Positions 49,210 to 62,600 of a stretch of DNA of 64,000 nucleotides are shown here, piece after piece; positions within the stretch are counted from its first letter, which is position 1, and the number at the start of each line of letters is the position of its first letter. The notes beneath the pieces were generated by a model. That model made no database searches, was not told the DNA's origin, and was given only the letters and a program-made list of their open reading frames with translations. The position numbers and the translations under genes were made by a program. The stretch is from Avena insularis (lineage: Eukaryota; Streptophyta; Magnoliopsida; Poales; Poaceae), in contig CM042684.1 in the NCBI GenBank assembly GCA_023614405.1, positions 472,635,650 through 472,699,649 of the forward strand, in the 5' to 3' direction.

Positions 49210-50459
49210 ACACATGGATCCACCAATGTCATTGCATGTGTGTTGTTTTCCACAAACCACATGGATCAACAAATGGCATTGCATGAAACCACACATGGAT
49301 CAACCAATGGCATCGCATGTGTGTTCTTATCATTAACCACATATGGATCAACAAATGTCAATGCATGTGTGTTCTTTTCCACAAACCACATATGGATCAA
49401 AAATGGCATTGCATGTGTGTTCTTTTCACAAACCACACATGGATCAACCAATGGCATTGCATGTGTGTTCTTTTCATAAACCACACATGGATCCACCAGT
49501 GTTCACTGCATGTGTGTTCTTTCCACAAACCACATATGTATCCACAAGAGTCATTGCATGTGTGTTCCTTTCCACAAACCACATGGATCAACCAATGGCA
49601 TTGCATGTGTGTTCTTTTCACAAACCACACATGGATCAACTAATGGCATTTCATGTGTGTTCTTTTCACAAACCACACATGGATCAACCAATGGCATTGA
49701 ATGTGTGTTCTTCTCATAAACCACATATGGATCAACAAATGTCATTGCATGTGTGTTCTTTTCCACAAACCACATGGATCAACCAATGGCATTCCATGTG
49801 TGTTCTTTTCACAAACCACACATGGATCAACCAATGGCATTGCATGTGTGTTCTTTTCACAAACCACACATGGATCCACTAGTGTTCACTACGTGTGTCT
49901 TCTTTCCACAAACCACATATGTATCGACTAGAGTCATTGCATGTGTGTTCCTTTCCACAAACCACATGTATAAACCAATAACATTGCATGTGTGTTCTTT
50001 CCTCAAACCACACATGGATCCACCAATGTCATTGCATGTGTGTTCTTTTCACAAACCACACATGGATCAACCAATGGCATTGCATGTGTGTTCTTTTCAT
50101 AAACCACATATGGATCAACAAATGTCATTGCATGTGTGTTCTTTTCAGAAAACACACATGGATCCACCAATGTCATTGCATGTGTGTTGTTTTCCACAAA
50201 CCACATGGATCAACCAATGGCATTGCATGTGTGTTATTTTCAGAAACCACACATGGATCAACCAATGGCATCGCATGTGTGTTCTTATCATTAACCACAT
50301 ATGTATCAACAAATGTCATTGCATGTGTGTTCTTTTCCACAAACCACATATGGATCAAAAATGGCATTGCATGTGTGTTCTTTTCACAAACCACACATGG
50401 ATCAACCAATGGCATTGCATGTGTGTTCTTTTCACAAACCACACATGGATCAACCAATG

Positions 50460-53400
50460 GCATTGCATGTGTGTTCTTTCTACAAACCACACATGGATCC
50501 ACCAATGTCATTGCATGTGTGTTCTTTTCACAAACTACACATGGATCAACAAATGGCATTGCATGTGTGTTCTTTTCACAAACCAAACATGGATCAACCA
50601 ATGGCATTGCATGTGTGTTCTTTTCATAAACCACATATGGATCAACAAATGTCATTGCATGTGTGTTCTTTTCACAAAACACACATGGATCCACCAATGT
50701 CATTGCATGTGTGTTATTTTCACAAACCACACATGGATCCACCAGTGTTCACTGCATGTGTGTTCTTTCCACAAACCACTTATGGATCAACTAGTGTCAC
50801 TGCATGTGTGTTCTTTCCACAAACCACTTATGGATCAACCAATGGCATTTCATGTGTGTTCTTTTCACAAACCACACATGGATCAACCAATGGCATTGCA
50901 TGTGTGTTCTTTTCACAAACCAAACATGGATCCACCAGTGTTCATTGCATGTGTGTTCTTTTCACATACCACATATGGATCCACCAATATCATTGCATGT
51001 GCGTTCTTTCCATGACCCACATATGGATCCACCAGTGACATTGCATGTGTGTTCTTTTCCAAACACCACATGGATCAACCAATGGCATTGCATGTGTGTT
51101 GTTTTCACAAACCACACATGGATCAACCAATGGAATTGCATGTGTGTTCTTTTCACGAACCACACATGGATCCACCAGAGTCATTACATGTGTGTTCTTT
51201 CCACAAACCACACATGGATCAACCAGTGTCATTGCATGTGTGTTCTTTTCACAAACCACACGTGGATCAACCAATGGCATTGCATGTGTGTTCTTTTCAC
51301 AAACCACACATGGATCCACCAGTGTTCACTGCATGTGTGTTCTTTCCACAAACCACATATGTATCCACTAGAGTCATTGCATGTGTGTTCCTTTCCACAA
51401 ACCACATGGATCAACCAATGGCATTGCATGTGTGTTCTTTCCACAAACCACACATGGATCCACCATTGTCATTGCATGCGTGTTCTTTTCACAAACCACA
51501 CATGGATCAACAAATGGCATTGCATGTGTGTTATTTTCACAAACCGCACATGGATCAACCAATGGCATTGCATGTGTGTTCTTTTCATAAACCAGATATG
51601 GATCAACAAATGTCATTTCATGTGTGATCTTTTCACAAAACACACATGGATCCACCAATGTCATTGCATGTGTGTTCTTTTCCACAAACCACATGGATAA
51701 ACCAATGGCATTGCATGTGTGTTCTTTTCACAAACCACACATGGATCAACCAATGGCATTGCATGTGGGTTCTTTTCATAAACCACATATGGATCAACAA
51801 ATGTCATTGCATGTGTGTTCTTTTCACAAAACACACATGGATCCGCCAATGTCATTGCATTGAGTTCTTTTCCATAAACCACACATGTATCAACAAAATG
51901 CATTGCATCTGTGTTATTTCCACAAACCACACATGGATCAACCAATGTCAATGCATGTGTGTTCTTTTCACAAACCACACATGGATCCACAAGTGTTCAC
52001 TACATGTGTGTTCTTTCCACAAACCACTTATGGATCAACCAGTGTCATTGCATGTGTGTTCTTTTCCACAAACACACATGGATCAACCAATGGCATTGCA
52101 TGTGTGTTCTTTTCATAAACCACACATGGATCCACCAGTGTTTACTGCATGTCTGTTCTTTCCACAAACCACTTATGGATCAACTAATGTTATTGCATGT
52201 GTGTTCTTTTCCACAAACCACATGGATCAACCAATGGCATTGCATCTGTGTAATTCACACAAACCACACATGGATCAACCAGTGTTCATTGCATGTGTGT
52301 TCTTTTCCACAAACCACATATGGATTCACCAATATCATTGCATGTGTGTTCTTTTCTCAAACCACATATGGATCCACCAATGTCATTGCATGTGTGTTCT
52401 TTCCATGACCCACATATGGATCCACCAGTGGCATTGCATGTGTGTTCTTTTCCACAAACACACATGGATCAACCAATGGCATTGCATGAGTGTTCTTTTG
52501 ACAAACCACATAAGGATCAACCATTGGAATTGCATGTGTGTTCTTTTCACAAACCACAGATGGATCCACCAGAGTCATTGCAAGTGTGTTCCTTCCACAA
52601 ACCACACATGGATCAACCAGTGTCATTGCATGTGTGTTCTTTTCCACAAACCACATGGATCAACCAATGGCAATGCATGTGTGTTCTTTTCACAAACCAC
52701 ACATGGATCTACCAATGGCATTGCATGTGTGTTGTTTTCACAAACCACACATGGATCCACCAGTGTTCACTGCATGTGTGTTCTTTTCACAAACCACATA
52801 TGTATCCACTAGAGTCATTGCATGTGTGTTCCTTTCCACAAACCACATGGATCAACCAATGGCATTGCATGTGTGTTGTTTCCACAAACCACACATGGAT
52901 CCAACAATGTCATTGCATGTGTGTTCTTTTCACAAACCACACATGGATTAACCAATGGCATTTCATGTGTGTTCTTTTCACAAACCACACATGGATCAAC
53001 CAATGGCATTGCATGTGTGTTCTTTTCATAAACTACATATGGATCAACAAATGTCATTGCATGTGTGTTCTTTTCAGAAAACACACATGGATCCACCAAT
53101 GTCATTGCATGTGTGTTCTTTTCCACAAACCACATGGATCAACCATTGGCATTGCATGTGTGTTCTTTTCACAAAACACATATGGATCAACCAATGGAAT
53201 TGCATGTGTGTTCTTTTCACAAACCACATATGGATCCACCAGTATTCACTGCATGTGCGTTCTTTCCACAAACCACACATGGATCCACCAATGTCATTGT
53301 ATGTGTGTTCTTTTCCACAAACACACGTGGATCAACCAATGGCATTGCATGTGTGTTCTTTTCATAAACCACACAAGGATCCACCAGTGTTCACTGCATG

Positions 53401-56400
53401 TGTGTTCTTTCCACAAACCACATATGGGTCAATCAATGTCATTGCATGTGTGTTCTTTTCCACAAACACGCATGGATCAACCAATGGCATTTCATGTGTG
53501 TTCTTTTCATAAACCAAACATGGATCAACCAATGGCATTGCATGTGTGTTCTTTCTACAAACCACACATGGATCCACCAATGTCATTGCATGTGTGTTCT
53601 TTTCACAAACTACACATGGATCAACAAATGGCATTGCATGTGTGTTCTTTTCACAAACCAAACATGGATCAACCAATGGCATTGCATGTGTGTTCTTTTC
53701 ATAAACCACATATGGATCAACAAATGTCATTGCATGTGTGTTCTTTTCACAAAACACACATGGATCCACCAATGTCATTGCATGTGTGTTATTTTCACAA
53801 ACCACACATGGATCCACCCGTGTTCACTGCATGTGTGTTCTTTCCACAAACCACTTATGGATCAACCAGTGTCACTGCATGTGTGTTCTTTCCACAAACC
53901 ACTGATGGATCAACCAATGGCATTGCATGTGTGTTCTTTTCACAAACCACACATGGATCAACCAATGGCATTGCATGTGTGTTCTTTTCACAAACCAAAC
54001 ATGGATCCACCAGTGTTCATTGCATGTGTGTTCTTTTCACATACCACATATGGATCCACCAATATCATTGCATGTGCGTTCTTTCCATGACCCACATATG
54101 GATCCACCAGTGACATTGCATGTGTGTTCTTTTCCAAACACCACATGATTCAACCAATGGCATTTCATGTGTGTTGTTTTCACAAACCACACATGGATCA
54201 ACCAATGGAATTGCATGTGTGTTCTTTTCACGAACCACACATGGATCCACCAGAGTCATTACATGTGTGTTCTTTCCACAAACCACACATGGATCAACCA
54301 GTGTCATTGCATGTGTGTTCTTTTCACAAACCACACGTGGATCAACCAATGGCATTGCATGTGTGTTATTTTCACAAACCACACATGGATCCACCAGTGT
54401 TCACTGCATGTGTGTTCTTTCCACAAACCACATATGTATCCACTAGAGTCATTGCATGTGTGTTCCTTTCCACAAACCACATGGATCAACCAATGGCATT
54501 GCATGTGTGTTCTTTCCACAAACCACACATGGATCCACCATTGTCATTGCATGCGTGTTCTTTTCACAAACCACACATGGATCAACAAATGGCATTGCAT
54601 GTGTGTTATTTTCACAAACCGCACATGGATCAACCAATGGCATTGCATGTGTGTTCTTTTCATAAACCAGATATGGATCAACAAATGTCATTTCATGTGT
54701 GATCTTTTCACAAAACACACATGGTTCCACCAATGTCATTGCATGTGTGTTCTTTTCCACAAACCACATGGATAAACCAATGGCATTGCATGTGTGTTCT
54801 TTTCACAAACCACACATGGATCAACCAATGGCATTGCATGTGGGTTCTTTTCATAAACCACATATGGATCAACAAATGTCATTGCATGTGTGTTCTTTTC
54901 ACAAAACACACATGGATCCGCCAATGTCATTGCATTGAGTTCTTTTCCACAAACCACACATGTATCAACCAAATGCATTGCATCTGTGTTATTTCCACAA
55001 ACCACACATGGATCAACCAATGTCAATGCATCTGTGTTCTTTTCACAAACCACACATGGATCCACAAGTGTTCACTACATGTGTGTTCTTTCCACAAACC
55101 ACTTATGGATCCACCAGTGTCATTGCATGTGTGTTCTTTTCCACAAACACACATGGATCACCCAATGGCATTGCATGTGTGTTCTTTTCATAAACCACAC
55201 ATGGATCCACCAGTGTTTACTGCATGTCTGTTCTTTCCACAAACCACTTATGGATCAACTAATGTTATTGCATGTGTGTTCTTTTCCACAAACCACATGG
55301 ATCAACCAATGGCATTGCATCTGTGTAATTCACACAAACCACACATGGATCAACCAGTGTTCATTGCATGTGTGTTCTTTTCCACAAACCACATATGGAT
55401 TCACCAATATCATTGCATGTGTGTTCTTTTCTCAAACCACATATGGATCCACCAATGTCATTGCATGTGTGTTCTTTCCATGACCCACATATGGATCCAC
55501 CAGTGGCATTGCATGTGTGTTCTTTTCCACAAACACACATGGATCAACCAATGGCATTGCATGAGTGTTCTTTTGACAAACCACATGAGGATCAACCAAT
55601 GGAATTGCATGTGTGTTCTTTTCACAAACCACAGATGGATCCACCAGAGTCATTGCAAGTGTGTTCCTTCCACAAACCACACATGGATCAACCAGTGTCA
55701 TTGCATGTGTGTTCTTTTCCACAAACCACATGGATCAACCAATGGCATTGCATGTGTGTTCTTTTCACAAACCACACATGGATCTACCAATGGCATTGCA
55801 TGTGTGTTGTTTTCACAAACCACACATGGATCCACCAGTGTTCACTGCATGTGTGTTCTTTCCACAAACCACATATGTATCCACTAGAGTCATTGCATGT
55901 GTGTTCCTTTCCACAAACCACATGGATCAACCAATGGCATTGCATGTGTGTTGTTTCCACAAACCACACATGGATCCAACTATGTCATTGCATGTGTGTT
56001 CTTTTCACAAACCACACATGGATCAACCAATGGCATTTCATGTGTGTTCTTTTCACAAACCACACATGGATCAACCAATGGCATTGCATGTGTGTTCTTT
56101 TCATAAACCACATATGGATCAACAAATGTCATTGCATGTGTGTTCTTTTCAGAAAACACACATGGATCCACCAATGTCATTGCATGTGTGTTCTTTTCCA
56201 CAAACCACATGGATAAACCAATGGCATTGCATGTGTGTTCTTTTCAAAAACCACACATGGATCAACCAATGGCATTGCATGTGGGTTCTTTTCATAAACC
56301 ACATATGGATCAACAAATGTCATTGCATGTGTGTTCTTTTCACAAAACACACATGGATCCGCCAATGTCATTGCATTGAGTTCTTTTCCACAAACCACAC

Positions 56401-56610
56401 ATGTATCAACCAAATGCATTGCATCTGTGTTATTTCCACAAACCACACATGGATCAACCAATGTCAATGCATGTGTGTTCTTTTCACAAACCACACATGG
56501 ATCCACAAGTGTTCACTACATGTGTGTTCTTTCCACAAACCACTTATGGATCAACCAGTGTCATTGCATGTGTGTTCTTTTCCACAAACCACATGGATCA
56601 ACCAATGGCA
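50460..56610. repeat. 3075-bp tandem higher-order duplication within block D
   Basis: Frames of identical length and nearly identical residues occur in pairs 3075 bp apart: 51049/54124 (192 codons), 51646/54721 (388 codons), 52293/55368, and 51381/54456. The copies differ at scattered single bases, for example GGATCAACC against GGTTCCACC-type changes near 51646/54721. The duplication boundaries are approximate because every unit resembles its neighbours. Confidence 0.88.
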
Positions 56611-59600
56611 TTGCATGTGTGTTCTTTTCACAAACCACACATGGATCTACCAATGGCATTGCATGTGTGTTGTTTTCACAAACCACACATGGATCCACCA
56701 GTGTTCACTGCATGTGTGTTCTTTCCACAAACCACATATGTATCCACTAGAGTCATTGCATGTGTGTTCCTTTCCACAAACCACATGGATCAACCAATGG
56801 CATTGCATGTGTGTTGTTTCCACAAACCACACATGGATCCAACAATGTCATTGCATGTGTGTTCTTTTCACAAACCACACATGGATCAACCAATGGCATT
56901 TCATGTGTGTTCTTTTCACAAACCACACATGGATCAACCAATGGCATTGCATGTGTGTTCTTTTCATAAACCACATATGGATCAACAAATGTCATTGCAT
57001 GTGTGTTCTTTTCAGAAAACACACATGGATCCACCAATGTCATTGCATGTGTGTTCTTTTCCACAAACCACATGGATCAACCATTGGCATTGCATGTGTG
57101 TTCTTTTCACAAAACACATATGGATCAACCAATGGAATTGCATGTGTGTTCTTTTCACAAACCACATATGGATCCACGAGTATTCACTGCATGTGCGTTC
57201 TTTCCACAAACCACACATGGATCCACCAATGTCATTGTATGTGTGTTCTTTTCCACAAACACACGTGGATGAACCAATGGCATTGCATGTGTGTTCTTTT
57301 CATAAACCACACAAGGATCCACCAGTGTTCACTGCATGTGTGTTCTTTCCACAAACCACATATGGGTCAATCAATGTCATTGCATGTGTGTTCTTTTCCA
57401 CAAACACGCATGGATCAACCAATGGCATTTCATGTGTGTTCTTTTCATAAACCAAACATCGATCCACCAGTGTTCACTGCATGTGTGTTCTTTCCACAAA
57501 CCACTTATGGATCAACTAATGTCATTGCATGTGTGTTCTTTTCCACAAACCACATGGATCAACCAATGGCATTGCATGTGTGTTCTTTTCACAAACCACA
57601 CATGGATCCACCAGTGTTCACTGCATGTGTGTTCTTTCCACAAACCAGTTATTGATCAACTAGGGTCATTGCATGTGTGTTCTTTTCCACAAAATCACAT
57701 GGATAAACCAATGGGATTGCATGTGTGTTCTTTTCATAAACCACACATGGATCCACCGGTGTTCACTTCATGTGTGTTCTTTCCACAAACCACTTATGGA
57801 TCAACTAATGTCATTGCATGTGTGTTCTTTTCCACAAACCACATGGATCAACCAATGGCATTGCATCTGTGTTCTTCTCACAAACCACACATGGATCAAC
57901 AAGTGTTCATTGCATGTGTGTTCTTTTCCACAAACCACATATGGATCCACTAAGGTCATTGCATGTGTGTTCTTTTCACAAGCCACATATGGATCCACCA
58001 ATGTCATTGCATGTGTGTTCTTTCCATGACCCACATATGGATCCACCAGTGCCATTGCATGTGTGTTCTTTTCCATAAATACACATGGATCAACCAATGG
58101 CATTGCATGTGTGTTCTTTTCACAAATCACACATGGATCAACCAATGTAATTGCATGTGTGTTCTTTTCACAAACCACACATGGATCCACCAGAATTATT
58201 GCATGTGTGTTCTTTCCACAAACCACACATGGCTCAACCAGTGTCATTGCAGGTGTGTTCTTTTCCACAAACCACATGGATCAACTAATGGCATTGCATG
58301 TGTGTTCTTTTCACAAACCACACATGTATCAACCAATGGCATTGCATGTGTGTTCTTTTCACAAACCACACATGGATCCACCAGTGTTCACTACATGTGT
58401 GTTCTTTCCAAAAACCACATATGTATCCACTAGAGTCATTGCATGTGTGTTCCTTTCCACAAACCACATGGATCAACCAATGACATTGCATGTGTGTTCT
58501 TTCCACAAACCACACATGGATCAACCAGTGTCATTGCATGTGTGTTCTTTTCCACAAACCACATGGATCAACCAAGGGCATTGCATGTGTGTTCTTTTCA
58601 CAAACCACACATGTTTCAACCAATGGCATTGCATGTGTGTTCTTTTCACAAACCACACATGGATACTCCAGTGTTCACTACATGTGTGTTCTTTCCAAAA
58701 ACCACATATATATCCACTAGAGTCATTGCATGTGTGTTCCTTTCCACAAACCACATGGATTAACCAATGACATTGCATGTGTGTTCTTTCCACAAACCAC
58801 ACATGGATCCACCAATGTCATTGCATGTGTGTTGTTTTCACAAACCACACATGGATCAACCAATGGCATTGCATGTGTGTTATTTTCACAAACCACACAT
58901 GGATCAACCAATGTAATTGCATGTGTGTTCTTTTCATAAACCACATATGGATCAACAAATGTCATTGCATCTGTGTTCTTTTCACAAACCACACATGGAT
59001 CCACTAGTGTTCACTGCATGTGTGTTCTTTCCACAAACCACATGGATCAACCAACGGCATTGAATGTGTGTTCTTTTCACAAACCACACATGGATCAACC
59101 AATGGCATTGCATGTGAGTTCTTTTCACAAACCACACATGGATCCACCAGTGTTCACTGTATGTGTGTTCTTTCCACAAACCACATATGGATCCACCAAT
59201 GTCATTGCATGTGTGTTCTTTTCCACAAACACACATGGATCAACCAATGGCATTGCATGTGTGTTCTTTTCATAAACCACACACGGATCAACCAATGGAA
59301 TTGCACGTGTGTTCTTTCCACAAACCACTTATGGATCAACTAATGTCATTGCATGTGTGTTGTTTTCCACAAACTACATGGATCAACAAATGGCATTGCA
59401 TGTGTGTTCTTTTCACAAACCACACATGGATCAACCAATGGCATTGCATGTCTGTTCTTTTCATAAACCACATATGGATCAACAAATGTCATTGCACGTG
59501 TGTTCTTTTCACAAAACACACATGGATCCACCAATGTCATTGCATGTGTGTTCTTTTCCACAAAACACATGGATCAACCAATGGCATTGCATGTGTGTTA

Positions 59601-62600
59601 TTTTCACAAACCACACATGGATCAACCAATGGCATTACATGTGTGTTCTTTTCACAAACCACACATGGATCCACCAGTGTTCACTACATGTGTGTTCTTT
59701 CCACAAACCACATATGGATCAACAAATGTCATTGCATGTGTGTTCTTTTCCACAAACCACATATGGATCTACAAATTGGATTGCATGTGTGTTCTTTTCA
59801 CAAACCACACATGGATCAACCAATGACATTACATGTGTGTTCTTTTCATAAACCACATATGGATCAACAAATGTCATTGCATGTGTGTTATTTACACAAA
59901 ACACACATCTATCCACCAATGTCATTGCATGTGTGTCCTTTTCCACAAACCACATGGATCAACCAATGGCATTGCATGTGTGTTATTTTCACAAACCACA
60001 CATGGATCAACCAATGGCATTGCATGTGTGTTATTTTCATAAACCACATATGGATCAACAAATGTCATTTCATGTGTGTTCTTTTCACCAAACACACATG
60101 GATCCACCAATGTCATTGCATGTGTGTTCTTTTCCACAAACCACATGGATCAACCAATGGCATTGCATGTGTTTTCTTTTCACAAACCACACATGGATCA
60201 ACCAATGGCATTGCATGTGTGTTCTTTTCATAAACCACATATGGATCAACAAATGTCATTGCATGTGTGTTCTTTTCACAAAACACACATGGATCCACCA
60301 ATGTCATTGCAAGTGTGTTCTTTTCCACAAACAACATGGATCAACCAAAGGCATTGCATGTGTGTTATTTCCACAAACCACACATGGATCAACCAATGTC
60401 ATTGCATGTGTGTTCTTTTCACAAACCACACATGGATCCACCAGTGTTTACTACATGTGTGTTCTTTCCACAAACCACTTATGGATCAACCAGTATCATT
60501 GCATGTGTGTTCTTTTCCACAAACACACATGGATCAACCAATGACACTGCATTTGTGTTCTTTTCGTAAACCACACATGGATCCACCAGTGTTCACTGCA
60601 TGTGTGTTCTTTCCACAAACCATTTATGGATCAACTATTGTCATTGCATGCGTGTTCTTTTCCACACACCACATGGATCAAACCAATGGCATTGCATCTG
60701 TGTTCTTCACACAAACCACATATGGATATCCAAGTGTTCATTGCATGTGTGTTCTTTTCCACAAACCACATATGGATTCACCAATGTCATTGCATGTGTG
60801 TTCTTTTCACAAACCACATATGGATCCACCAATGTCACTGCATGTGTGTTCTTTCCATGACCCGCATATGGATCCACCAGTGGCATTGCATGTGTGTTCT
60901 TTTCCACAAACACACATGGATAAACCAATGGCATTGCATGTGTGTTCTTTTCATAAACCACACACGGATCCACCAGTGTTCACTACATGTGTGTTCTTTC
61001 CACAAACCACTTATGGATCAACTAATGTCATTGCATGTGTGTTCTTTTCCACAAACCACACATGGATCAACAAGTGTCATTGCATGTGTGTTCTTTACTA
61101 CAAACCACATGGATTAACCAATGCCATTGCATGTGTGTTCTTTTCACAAACCACGCATGGATCAACCAATGGCATTGCATGTGTATTCTTTTCACAAACC
61201 ACACATGGATCAACCAATGGCATTGCATGTGTGTCCTTTTAATAAACCACATATGGATCAACAAATGTCATTGCATGTGTGTTCTTTTCAGAAAACACAC
61301 ATGGATCCACCAATGTCATTGCATGTCTGTTGTTTTCCACAAACCACATGGATCAACCAATGGCATGGCATGTGTGTTCTTTTCACAAAACACACATGGA
61401 TCAATCAATGGCATTGCATGTGTGTTCTTTTCACAAACCACACATGGATCAACCAACGGCATTGCATGTGTGTTCTTTTCATAAACCACATATGGATCAA
61501 CAAATGCCATTGCACGTGTGTTCTTTTCACAAAACACACATGGATCCACCAATGTCATTGCATGTGTGTTCTTTTCCACAAACCACATGGATCAAACAAT
61601 GGCATTGCATGTGTTTACTTTTCACAAACCACACATGGATCAACCAATGGCATTGCATGTGTGTTCTTTTCATAAACCACATATGGATCAACAAATGTCA
61701 TTGCATGTGTGTTCTTTTCCACAAACCACATGGATCGACCAAAGGCATTGCATGTGTGTTATTTCCACAAACCACACATGGATCAACCAATGTCATTGCA
61801 TGTGTGTTCTTTTCACAAACCACGCATGGATCCACCAGTGTTCACTACATATGTGTGTTCTTTCCACAAACCACTTATGGATCAACCAGTATCATTGCAT
61901 GTGTGTTCTTTTCCACAAACACACATGGATCAACCAATGGCACTGCATGTGTGTTCTTTTCATAAACCACACATGGATCCACCAGTGTTCACTGCATGTG
62001 TGTTCTTCCCACAAACCACTTATGGATCAACTATTGTCATTGCATGTGTGCTCTTTTCCACACACCACATGGATCAACCAATGGCATTGCATCTGTGTTC
62101 TTCACACAAACCACACATGGATCAACCAGTGTTCATTGCATGTGTGTTCTTTTCCACAAACCACATATGGATTCACCAATATCATTGCATGTGTGTTCTT
62201 TTCACAAACCACATATGGATCCACCAATGTCATTGCATGTGTGTTCTTTCCATGACCCACAGATGGATCCACCAATGTCATTGCATGTGTGTTCTTTTCC
62301 ACAAACACACATGGATTAACCAAGGTCATTGCATGTGTGTTATTTTCACAAACCACACATGGATCAACCAATGGAATTGCATGTGTGTTCTTTTCACAAA
62401 CCACACATAGATCCACCAGAGTCATTGCATGTGTGTTCCTTCCACAAACCACACATGGATCAACCAGTGTCATTTCATGTGTGTTCTTTTCCACAAACCA
62501 CATGGATCAACCAATGGCATTGCATGTGTGTTCTTTTCACAAACCACACATGGATCTAACAATGGCATTGCATGTGTGTTGTTTTCACAAACCACACATG

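Noticed and set aside
55613..57655. 680-codon open frame with a 16-residue Cys/His/Met-rich repeat, and dozens of similar frames on both strands, as possible repeat proteins
   Set aside because: The satellite unit is open in five of six frames, units of 47 and 49 bp change the frame freely, and equivalent frames overlap on both strands. There is no promoter, conserved start or preserved single frame.
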